Shown piece after piece: positions 54,089-64,000 of a stretch of DNA of 64,000 bases. Location of the stretch: NCBI GenBank assembly GCA_000499405.2, contig HG738138.1, positions 9,484,888 to 9,548,887 on the forward strand, given 5' to 3'. Under the pieces are notes generated by a model. The model made no database searches. It had not been told where the DNA came from and was given only the letters and a program-made list of their open reading frames with translations. This DNA comes from Onchocerca volvulus (Eukaryota > Nematoda > Chromadorea > Rhabditida > Onchocercidae). The position numbers were made by a program, and so were the translations under genes. Each line of letters starts with the position of its first letter. Position 1 is the first letter of the stretch.

Positions 54089-57000
54089 TCAGCGGCCATA
54101 TGTCATATATCCATAGTATCCCGTACCTACTGGATACTGGCCATAATATGCGGCTGGATACGCGGTTGGGTAACCGCCATATGTGCCATATCCATACGGC
54201 ATCATTGCTGAAGACTTGTCGTAATAATTTGGCATCATATATGCACCATGTTTTGCTTCAAAAGCTCGTTCTTCCTCTTCCTGAAAATAAGTGTTTTCGA
54301 ACTTATTTTCAAACTGAAACATTAGTCTATTGACATCACGAAGTCAATAAAGTGAAATGAGATTTTTTGAAGACTGTTGTGTTCATTAATCACTTTTGAA
54401 GGAATCTCAGAATAATGTCGCGGAAAGGAAATGGAAAAAAGGTGTAAAGAAATTTAAGAAATAGGATTTAAAGTGGAATGAAAATTGTGCAGTGAATGGA
54501 CTATATGTTGAAGAATTGAATCAGGTCATACGGAAAGAATGAAGCATTATGGAACAGAAGCGATTCAAAATGACTGACATTTTTTACTTTTAAAAATCGT
54601 TATCTAAAGTCTGAATTAAAATGGGGAATCGATTTCAAATTTCAAAATTTGATATTAGCGTAGATTTTTCAAGTGTTTTCTTTCGAAAGAGCGAATACTA
54701 CAATAGCAATATAAGTTAAAATAAGAATGAAAAGAGATGCTGCTTCTGGTATTTTCTGGTATCGAAACTGTTGAAGAAAGAAAAGGAGATTCGATTCTCC
54801 ATAAAGTTAAGAAATTCAGCTTGGCTTACAGCGAAAATTGATAAATTGAGGAAAATAAGCTTTGAATGTTCAGAAAGCCTCTTTCAGTTTGTTTGCTTCT
54901 GTCTGGCTTACTCTTCTTCACTGTTAATTATTATTGGTTTATGAGATTTGATTATACTGCAGTAGTAGTAGTAGTAGCATAGCAATAGAAGTGACAACAG
55001 GAATGGAAGGGAAGAAAGACAAGAAGATGGCAAGGTGGGCAATTAATTTCATGGTCACCTTGCTGTATGCATGCATGTGTAATATGTATATGTGCAATTT
55101 GCCCCATTATTTTCTTCACCTTCTAAAGAAATTATGGAGAGACGTTAAGGAAGAATGTTGTACAGATTGAATGAGATATGAAGTATGGAAAGAGAGGGAG
55201 GAATGGATGGATAGAAAAGACCGAAATATCGAACCCGCGGGTATCAGTGGTGGAATTTTTGACATCGTCGATATCAGTCAGTTGAGTTCAAGGCCTTTTC
55301 TGTACCGCGAAAGATCACAATTTTGGATTTAGAAATAGAGACCGTCCTACATCAACATTCAAACATACCAAGTGGACACTAGGCTACATAAGACTGATCA
55401 ATATACTGCACGTATTATTTTGTTGCACAAAGCAAGAGATGCATTATTGATGATGATGATGTATCAGTATTCCACTATATTTTCGAAATGGTAGAACGGA
55501 ACATATTGAAACAGTTACCTATATATAAATGCATGCATGCTATTTCCATTCCCTTCTAGTGGGCAAGTATTTCTACTTATTAGCATAAAGGAAATGATAT
55601 TGAAACGAGTAAATATATATAAAATAAATTCAGAAAGAGTAACTGTTTGGAAACTTGACTTACGTGACGTGCGTTATACAAAGTGAAACAACGCAGTACG
55701 TCGTGACATGCATCAAAGGTGTTTGGTCGCTAATAGGCGCTGCTAATAAATGTCAATTGATTCGAAATATCAATTAGAATTCCAGAAATAAATGAGCGAT
55801 GACGAAGTGTTCATTAAATCTTCAGAAAATGATCGGAATTAACCTTGATTTTTTTGTAGGATAATAGCATGAATGTTGATGCAAGCAGTATGAATGCGAT
55901 TCCGACCCAGGATACCACATAAGACCAACCATAGCTGAATCGTGTTCCTTGCTTCAAAATCTGCAAATTTTTCATTCATTTACTGGAAATCATTTTCATT
56001 TAAAAATTTTCTTCTTGATTGTCTCAATTATTTGGATAAACTTACCGGTTCCCAAGATTTATAAAAAGGTGGTATATCGAGTACGTGCCTCTCCAGATAA
56101 TTAACCAAATGCCAGCATGCCATTGAACCAGCAAGAAACATTACTGAAATTTATGTATAATTTTAAAATCCCTTCAAAGAGCTTAACTAAAATTCTTGCA
56201 TATGGAGAGTAGTTTTCATCACCGCCATGGTCGCATAAATTATTAGAGACAGAATATCATCAATTTTGTCGCTAAACATACTGGTAATCAAGACTGGTTA
56301 ATTTTACATATTATATCAGTTATTTTGTTTTTTATTGGAAATAATTCGTAAAGTAGGAAAGATTTTTTTTTCCTAATTATCAAATTGTGCAGACTTCATT
56401 TATCCCATAGTGCAACACTTGCGTGAAATGAATTATTATTCGTAATTATTTTTAGATATATAAATCTTCTCTTTTTAAAATAATTCCTCGAAGTAAATAT
56501 CAAATTTCTCGATAAAGAAAACATGAATTTTCGTAAAAGAAAGCATAACATCTAGAAATACTATTTGATAAAGTTTCAGTTCCTGATCCTATGCATTAGA
56601 GATGTCACTCTTTCAACCTGAACTAGTCAAATTTGTTAAACACCGTCTTATCATAACTACTGACTTGTGTATTTATGTAATGATTAAGTTGGTTCCGTTA
56701 TTCACTGGCATGATTAGATTCAAATAAAAATTGATAGTGAGTGGAAAATGGAAGAGTGTATTTTTTTTTTAGGTCAATTTTTTAATCAAATTTAACAATC
56801 ATCATTCCAGAAGATTTAGTCAAATATGGTGATTAAAATTTCAAAATTGGAATTTTTTTGTTGCAGTCCGTTGCAATGGTTAGACAAAGCACTGAATACG
56901 TTGTTTCATCTTGAACTTCTCGGATATTTCGCTTGAACATTTCGTCATGGTGTGAAGTGACTGCAGACAAGCCATGTAAAGGTTCGATTCCCGATAACCA

Positions 57001-60000
57001 TTAACATTTTCACAGTTAGTAAAATCTGAGCAATACTAAGCAGCATGTAGTTATCATTCATTCACAGTCATATGAATTGGTCACGGAAAAGAATTCGAGC
57101 ATTCTAAATGTAAATTGACCTATCGACTTATACCAACGTCTGGTAAGTGGCTGATGAAGAGCAACAAGGACTTTCAAATGTTAAACGTATGACGGTAATA
57201 CAATATAAGCTCGTAACTGCGCATGGCCATCTAGAAATGAAATTTTAAATCATTTTTGAAAAGTCAATCAAACAATCAGTTTCTTGGAGTGGATATAATT
57301 TGAGAGAATTGCTCTACAATGAAAACAAGGCAGAAGTGACAAAGAAATTAGGTTTAATAGGTTAATCACTGAATAAAGCGAGCAACATAATTGGTTGTGA
57401 AAGGTTTAGAAAATTGAAAAAGGAAAGAATTCCGGACGTTACCTGAGAAAAGCATAAGCAATGCAGTGGTAAGAACTATTTTTGTGCTTCTTCGCCAACA
57501 TCCAACCATACCAAATATTGAACAAATAATGAACACGACCAATCCCAAAAGATATAGTATTGCAGCACCCCACATGGCATAATAACGATATATTTGTAAG
57601 CTATCGTATTTTTCATATGCTGCATCCAAAGGATAATAGTCGTCGTTCCAGATGCATGGTGAGCCAAATTTGGAAAAACTTCCGATATCTGAGGAGATAT
57701 TGATCAACTTTTAAAACTTTAATTTAGGTTCCAATTTCAAATTATTCGCATTATTTATTCTGATTCATCTTCCTTTCAGCCTCATAGCCAACGATTGAAT
57801 CAAAAATCCTATCGCACAACCTATTTAAAATTTTATTTCCATCGAAAGAAGATATGTATCTCTGCTTGAAGCCTAATAACTTCCTTCTGTGGAATTCTGA
57901 TTTCTCATATAAATCCCTCTTTATGTTATGAATTTCTTCATTCATATACAATCCTTTCCATTGTTCTAGCAATGATACGGAATTGAACAAAATATTAGAT
58001 TTTGGGTAACATTTTAAAGAACAAAAAAGTGTTAACAGCATGATGGTAAAGTACTTCTTAAATGTTAAATTTCAAAAAAAAAAAAAAAAAAAAAATTGCT
58101 ATTCCGTACTGCTACCAATCACTTTAATTTACAAGCTATAAAAAAATTTTTTGTAAGATGTATTTTTCTAAGATCTCCAGTTACTAAAATAATTAATCAG
58201 TCAGAAATCAGTGCTAAAGATTAATAATTTAAAGTTTACCGTCAACCGTAATAATATTGGAATAAGTTATCGTCAACTAAAATTGAATGGGCAACGACAA
58301 ATTTCAATCCTTATTATTAGCATGGCTAATAACAAAAAAGCTCATTAAAAACATGAAGTCCAAATACGAAGCTTATGTCGTCATTAAGCCATACATAAAC
58401 CATAAACTGAATAAATCCATTACCTGAAGGCACAGCATCTGTAAAGCACACAAGGAAGAGACCATAACTGCGTGAAAAATACAACGGATTCCTTACTACA
58501 TTATCTTTTAAACGAGCATTTAATTCTGTATTTCGATTCATAGCATTGATTATTTCTCGTCGATTTACCTAAAATATAATAAACAAATCATCAAATCTAG
58601 TTTTGAACTTCACACTAATTTAAGGGGCCAAAGCACACCGACTTCCGTGTTTCAGAATATTTATTCTACAAAAAGCCACATCATTGTCGATGACATTTCC
58701 TATCTCATACAGTATTCTATTGTCGCCAGGATTATGCAAACATATATAGTATGGGCAGAAGATATAGTTTATGTATATTAGCCTAAAATTTAAAAAAGTT
58801 CCTTCTCTCTTGAATTAGTCTTAATTGAATCCTTGTCTTTCATTTTAAATAATTATTGTTGAGTCGTCATCCACTTCTCAAAAAATCTCTTTGAGATTTT
58901 GTTAGAGTTTTTTTGCCTAAATATTTTATTTGAAGTGTTCATTTTGAATATAAATCAAGCATTATTTGCGATAGTGTAGGAATTTTAATTTAGATTTTTA
59001 GTAATAGAGATTTGACAGGAATTTTCAAGACTTCTTTTTAAGAAAAACAAATTTCCAAACAAACTCTAAATTACTACTACTAAAAAAAAAAAGGAAATCT
59101 TTTTGATGGATCGCTTCGCAGTAAAAGCAATGACAAAGAATTTATAAAAAATCTTTGCGGATCCTGCCATTTAAGAAAATGATAAGTCATAAAATTATCA
59201 TGGATAGGAAATTTGTTCTCAAAAATTTTCTAGACTACTAATTATTGGCCATTTCAACGCGAATTTCATTTGGAAAAAAGATTCAATTTCTAATGAGTTG
59301 AAATTCCATAGACAACACTGTTTGTCTGCATATTTTACTTATCAATAATTTTATATGTTATCTATATTCAACATCCAAATATTTTCAAACTTGGTATTGA
59401 TTGACCAAAAATGAAATTTGTTACTCAACATGTTATTTTATGATATATATTTCAGATATTTCGATTCAACAATTTCATCCATCTGTTATCGAAGTCATCG
59501 CCAATACTGCTGTGGATTCAGGTAAAATCATAATATAGAGCAAGAGACGAACAATATAAATGTATTGTCATCTTCGTGCAATATTTTACAAACCAGTATT
59601 GCAGAACTTTTTTCTTGAAGATTCTGCACCACATATTAACTTTGATAGGTCATATTTCACCGAAAGCTGACATTTAATGGCTACGCAAAAAAAAAAAAAA
59701 AAAAAAAGAGAATGAGTCAATCAATGACTTCTATTTTCATACACAGTGTAATGATGGTGATTCGAAAATAATATCCAGAAAGGAATGATATCAAGAGATG
59801 GATGAGATGACCAATTGTTTCGAGGAGGTAGAAATAAACGCATGAAATTTTTTGTTAAATAATTTCAATTGAGGCAAAACTTTTTTCTGTTATCTTTACC
59901 CAATGCAGTAAAAGGTGAAAGAAGTTTTAGCAATTCATTAACAATATAGTCTCTGAAAAACGACACAGAGTTTTTAGCAAACAACGAACTACTTTTAGCT

Positions 60001-60810
60001 GCTTTGATTTATGAAGAAAATACTCATTGATGTTTTAGATTGGATAGATAGACCACACTCCACAAGAAATCACTACCAGATTGTAAAATCGGTGATTTGA
60101 TTTTTTGGATTTTTGATATTCGAGAAAAACCCATAATTTCAATTTTAGCTATGATAAGTGCAAAATAAAGCTTCGAAAATTCTAAATTTGCAAGGAATTT
60201 TTTGCCGTACTAATTAATGAAGTGTTATGAATGTTATTCTCCTTGAATTGGATGATCTGATAGTTGGTATACTGAATGGAATAAAATGATAGATGACGTG
60301 ATGTATAGATGAAAAGAGCGTGAACGGTTATTGTTTCTTGTAAGAACCTTACAATCCTAAATTAAGTTAGATAATGTCATAAAGGTATGACTGAGGTGAC
60401 AGCAATGAAGTCTCTGAAAGGATCAGATAGAAAGGGATTGGTTTGTTACTTAACTTTGGACATTCTAGCAATAAAGATTCAGAAAAATTCATTTCAAATA
60501 CTTCATAGTAGCTTTCATCAGCGTTAATTAAATGGTATTCGTACTACACTTGCTAAGTTCACTAAATATATAAGATGCAGCAACTCATGCACTGATATTA
60601 GAAGAAAGAATTGTGCTAAGGAATTGGAAACGAAGATCAGTGCCACTATAAACTAATTTTTCATAATCAGATAGATCAGATCGATAGAATAGAAATGCAT
60701 GGTACCTGATAATCGGTCCAAGAGTCAGTAGCCAAAGCCAATGTGATCAGTGCCAGGCCTAATAGGCCAAAAACGCTTGTGAGGGATAGTAGTAAAGGCG
60801 AGGACCACAT
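54089..60810 (-). CDS. Clc-like (claudin-like) four-pass membrane protein
   Basis: Six exons, all in phase: 60810-60706, 58568-58424, 57688-57443, 56143-56046, 55960-55844 and 54280-54089, giving 300 residues. TM1 is at about residues 5-28 (LLLSLTSVFGLLGLALITLA) and is followed by a first loop with CFTDAVPS and CIWNDD. TM2 is at about 122-147 (AAILYLLGLVVFIICSIFG), TM3 at about 154-176 and TM4 at about 208-233. The length, four-pass layout and loop fit the nematode Clc-like family (PMP22/EMP/claudin superfamily), membrane proteins of the plasma membrane or cell contacts. The cytoplasmic tail after TM4 is EEEERAFEAKHG followed by about 50 residues dominated by Tyr, Gly, Pro and Ala (YGYGTYGGYPTAYPAAYYG). 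Introns are long (2.1 kb for intron 1, 1.6 kb for intron 5). A nested ORF lies in intron 2. Confidence 0.88.
57751..58041 (-). CDS. nested single-exon ORF in intron 2 of the Clc-like gene
   Basis: A 96-codon frame on the same strand as the host gene, wholly inside the intron between exons 58568-58424 and 57688-57443. It begins MLLTLFCSLKCYPKS, possibly a weak signal peptide, and continues with charged helical sequence (NEEIHNIKRDLYEKSEFHRR, then RIFDSIVGYEAERKMNQNK). It has no recognised domain. An ORF of this length with a hydrophilic, mixed composition is unusual for intron DNA here. It could be a nested gene, a cassette exon of the host, or chance. Confidence 0.3.
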   Translation of the reverse strand: MLLTLFCSLKCYPKSNILFNSVSLLEQWKGLYMNEEIHNIKRDLYEKSEFHRRKLLGFKQRYISSFDGNKILNRLCDRIFDSIVGYEAERKMNQNK

Positions 60811-63055
60811 GACCGCACACGGTGACAGCCCTTAGACAAAATGTATATTTGTGTGTATTGATGAGATGAGATGATGATGGTGCGCAGCAACTCCGCACTG
60901 TCCTCCTTCTTCGTTGTCGTCGTTGTTGTCGTCGTGGTCGCTGTCTCCGTCGCTGCAACGGTTGCGGAGGCGAAGGGTATACAACAGCAGGTTACAGCAC
61001 TGCACACAGCGATTGATATGCACACATACCTGCATACATACAGGCTCTACACTTGCATTCCTGCAAGCAGCAGGTAAGATAAGCTAATTTGTCGCATTTA
61101 GGTATCGGCCAATCAGTTAGCACTGTATCATGCATCTTATGACCTTTGCTTGAAAGACGACTCGTCTACAGAACGCTTAAGAATACTATAACAATTAATT
61201 ATTGTATCTTCAGAAATCATCTCCAGATATTATTGTTACTTGCCGTCTGCAGCACATTATCTCACACAATAATATCATTTATATTTCAAAGATTCTTAAT
61301 CATTCAAGATCGTATGGAAACTTACTTGAAGGTTATGTTACGTGCACTGTGATGGTGATGCGGATTTGATCGAATGCGATACCATGATGACTTTAGGAAT
61401 GAAACATCTCTGCGTTATCAAACAACACGACAGTAATATCGAGTCCCTATTATCTTGCAAATTCTTAAGATCATCATTCGAAAGGCTGTTACGAAAGATA
61501 CTATAAAAACGACTATTGATTTCCCCTTTCTCCTTCTTGTATCACAAAACAAGTGAGTGGTAGTCTTTCATAGCAGAAAACTCTTCTCTCGACAAGTTAT
61601 ACTGTCTGGTAACAATAATTAACATCTTACCGCAACTTGTCTCATACATGCATACGTTACTTTTTTCAAATAACTGATCAATTTAATGCCTTAGGATATA
61701 TACTGCTGCTTTGTCTCAGCTAGGAATGATAAATTTGTTCCTTCTGATAGTCTTCATGAATCCAATTATGTAAATCCATTCAAATATTCATTATAGTTGG
61801 AAAAAAATCTAAGCAGATCTTTTTCTTACTGCAAACATTAAATATAGTTCGTTTTTTCTTTTCCTATTGTTAAGAAATTTGCTGTGGTATAAAAAAAAAA
61901 CAACTGATTATATGAATTCCTACATGTATATGACTTTAATTGATTTCATGCAACAAAACCGGTTGTCTTGGAACTATTGTATTTTCGAATTTGTAAGTCA
62001 TACTTTTAAAATATCTCTAATTAATCACGGAATGAACGAATCAGAAATATTTCAATCTTTTCGTACTTTTCATCATTTCATTATCAGCATTTTTTGCTAA
62101 GCAAACTGCTTACATTTGTTTGTTCAATACTCCCGATTCTTTTGACTTCAGCGAGCCAATATTCTACATATTTTTCTCAGTTCTGCTCATAGTTTCTCAA
62201 AGATGCAACCGTCTAGCCGTAATTTCAACATCCAAATCATTTTGCATGAGAAAGTTCTAGTTTGCCAGTTTTGCAAATGAATAGAAACAATTTGCCGCAT
62301 TGTCAACAGTGCAGAAATATTACAGTTGCAGAACAGAATGCTTTATTTGAGAAGTATTGCTCCATACTTGAAAATTAGTTTACAGTATGACAATAAATTT
62401 TCTTGAAATATATACAAGAGATTTAGTTATGTACAAGCAACATGTTTGTTTGCCTAACGGACGATCGGATTTTTAAAATGCCGAATTGTATTTATCTCTG
62501 CTGCCAAATATACACATACCGCTAGCAAATTGTGAATAGTTCGAACTAAGCAAAACCTGAAATAGTAGTCAGTTCCAGCAATTGTCCCATTTGCATTTCT
62601 AATTCTTCTTAGCATTATTTGCTGCATCTAAAATAAAGCGGAAACCATTTGAGTAATTTTAACTACGCATAGTTCTAATGGAAATAATTCCTGTGCTAAA
62701 AAATCCTTGATTTTTGTAGTAGTGCTAATACCATTAACAGATTAGCTGTAAGCAGGAAATCAGAAGAGATTAACTAACTCAGTAACCGTTTAATTTTGAG
62801 AGAGGAGGAACAGATTTTGTAAGAGGAATGTATGTTCCATGGATGAAAATTATCGCTCCAATAGATGACAGAAACATTTCTTCTTGAAATCGCTGTGCTA
62901 CACCAGAAATGTATTTCTTTCAGAATTTCAGTTTATTGCGAAGATATAAATAAGTTAGTACAATCAAAACTGCTGCATTTGAAAGGATTTCAAACCTGAT
63001 TCATCAGTTTAAAGAAATTTACGTAAACATCAGTTAACAGTGATTATATTTACAG
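60811..63055. other. upstream DNA of the Clc-like gene and spacer
   Basis: The first 150 bases should be 5' UTR and promoter of the Clc-like gene. They contain a GTC/GTT trinucleotide run at about 60908-60948, GAC/AAC on the gene strand. Open frames across it on both strands are repeat artefacts. From 61100 to 63055 the DNA is A/T-rich with no supported exon. Confidence 0.4.
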
Positions 63056-63250
63056 TAATCGGAAGAAATCGCACTTTTAGTTATGATATTTTACAATTGC
63101 TTTCATCTGGCAAATTTGATGGGACTTCCTTATCGTGGTGTTTCATTGTTAATGAGAGATGCTTCGTACGTCGTAGAAGACTATCGGATCGATTGAAATC
63201 CTTTGGACTACTGCCACTAGATTTGCTAACCTGCAATTATCATTCAACAG
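63056..63250 (+). CDS. orphan coding exon of an unrecognised gene
   Basis: A 195-bp open frame bounded by a strong acceptor (ATATTTACAG) and a donor (CAACAG|GTTTTC). It encodes GRNRTFSYDILQLLSSGKF, then DGTSLSWCFIVNERCF and VRRRRLSDRLKSFGLLPLDL. GC content and residue mix are more coding-like than the flanks. No adjoining exon was found within the window, so the gene probably continues to the right. The family is not recognised. Confidence 0.35.
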
Positions 63251-64000
63251 GTTTTCTTGTCAAATTCTAAATTAGATTTGATTCAAGATCTTCAACTTCA
63301 CACGTTACTAAGATGCTTATATACTGCTTGTATACATTACTAGAGCTTCGAAAAATTCGTTTAAAATTAGTAGCAACACGACACTTTGAAAAAAAAAAAA
63401 AAAAATGTCTAATGAGGAACAAAATCTGCGGAATGGAAAACAATATTTGGGGTTGAAGTTTTTTCAAGTAAACAATTCAGAATTTATAAAAAAAACTTCA
63501 TTATAAATTAGTTCAGACGAAAAGTTTTTCGGAAGAATGAGATGCATCATTAGTCTATTTGTTTTGTCTGACACAAACTTTTCCCACTCGGTTTTCGGGA
63601 AATATTAATTAAAATTTTCAGAATAAAACTGCTTTAAAACTTGCACCTGTATTTTTTTCTAAAAAAAGAATTGGAAATTTTTCTTAGCACTTATTTGGTT
63701 ATGTAATGAAGCAATAGACTTACCCGAAATGACCGATTTCGACTAAGCTTTCCTGTTGGCGAAATCACTCGAGATCGCAATTTTTGTTGTTTTGTGCACT
63801 GCTGAAAATATTTCTACAAATATTCATCATTTCATAAATTATGATTCTGATATACCAAAAGGAGTAGAAAATAAGGAGAGGGAGAGAGAAAAGGATATAA
63901 AACGAGAGATAATAAGAGGACAAATGTCAAGATTTTGTTGGAAATTAATTAAGTAATTATAGAATGTATTTCAGAAAGGTGCTCAATCGTTTTATACAGT
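63251..64000. other. right end, nothing recognised
   Basis: A/T-rich DNA with a 17-base poly(A) run near 63389-63405 and a purine-rich GAGAGA stretch near 63870-63920. The plus frame 63756-63956 is not supported as coding. It could be an intron of the gene suggested by the 63056 exon. Confidence 0.35.

Noticed and set aside
56860..57005. tRNA-like T-loop motif GGTTCGATTCC near 56983
   Set aside because: The flanking five-base stem does not pair (AAAGG against CCCGA), and no D-arm, anticodon stem or acceptor stem fits upstream.
60871..61077. Plus-strand ORF with a run of valines, and the matching Arg- and Thr-rich minus frames
   Set aside because: The valine run and the basic/threonine runs are all produced by the GTC/GTT trinucleotide repeat upstream of the Clc-like gene start.

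Overview
The window reads as nuclear DNA of a filarial (spirurid) nematode. It is AT-rich, its genes are cut into many short exons with GT..AG introns and TTTCAG-type acceptors, it has a nematode-type Clc-like claudin gene, and several start codons sit just downstream of an AG as expected for spliced-leader acceptors. No bacterial operon, rRNA, tRNA or CRISPR array was seen. Exon coordinates below were assembled by hand from reading frame, splice sites and intron phase; where exact boundaries are given, the phases close.

Layout, left to right: (1) 83-2034 (+), 3' part of an unrecognised gene; (2) 3819-6843 (+), a complete WDR54 orthologue; (3) a 3.4 kb spacer holding a nearly perfect 25-bp-stem hairpin at 9024-9081; (4) 10257-11622 (+), an unrecognised four-exon gene; (5) 13636-14974 (+), an NK1-class homeobox gene (ceh-1/NKX1/slouch) whose conserved homeodomain intron shows no GT donor; (6) a spacer with an LTR-like remnant near 18.2-18.4 kb; (7) 19261-34377 (-), a 15 kb ATM-family PI3K-like kinase gene with start codon, FAT region, kinase and FATC; (8) a frameshifted fragment of the mitochondrial ATP synthase beta gene at 35.5 kb; (9) 37232-40438 (-), a gene for a coiled-coil protein; (10) a second LTR-like remnant ending at 43603, sharing a 33-bp exact end with the first in the opposite orientation; (11) 45759-47912 (-), RBM42; (12) 48680-52437 (+), GTPBP1/cgp-1, head to head with RBM42; (13) terminal exons of an unassigned minus-strand gene near 53 kb; (14) 54089-60810 (-), a Clc-like four-pass membrane protein with a Tyr/Gly/Pro-rich tail and a nested ORF in an intron; (15) a mostly empty right end with one convincing orphan exon at 63056-63250.

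The genes do not form one pathway: DNA-damage signalling (ATM), RNA metabolism and translation-related GTPase (RBM42, cgp-1), a cell-fate homeobox factor, a membrane/junction protein and a WD-repeat scaffold. I found no convincing new multi-gene system. The points most worth checking are the missing donor in the homeobox gene, the intergenic hairpin, the nested ORF in the Clc-like gene, and the two unrecognised plus-strand genes.
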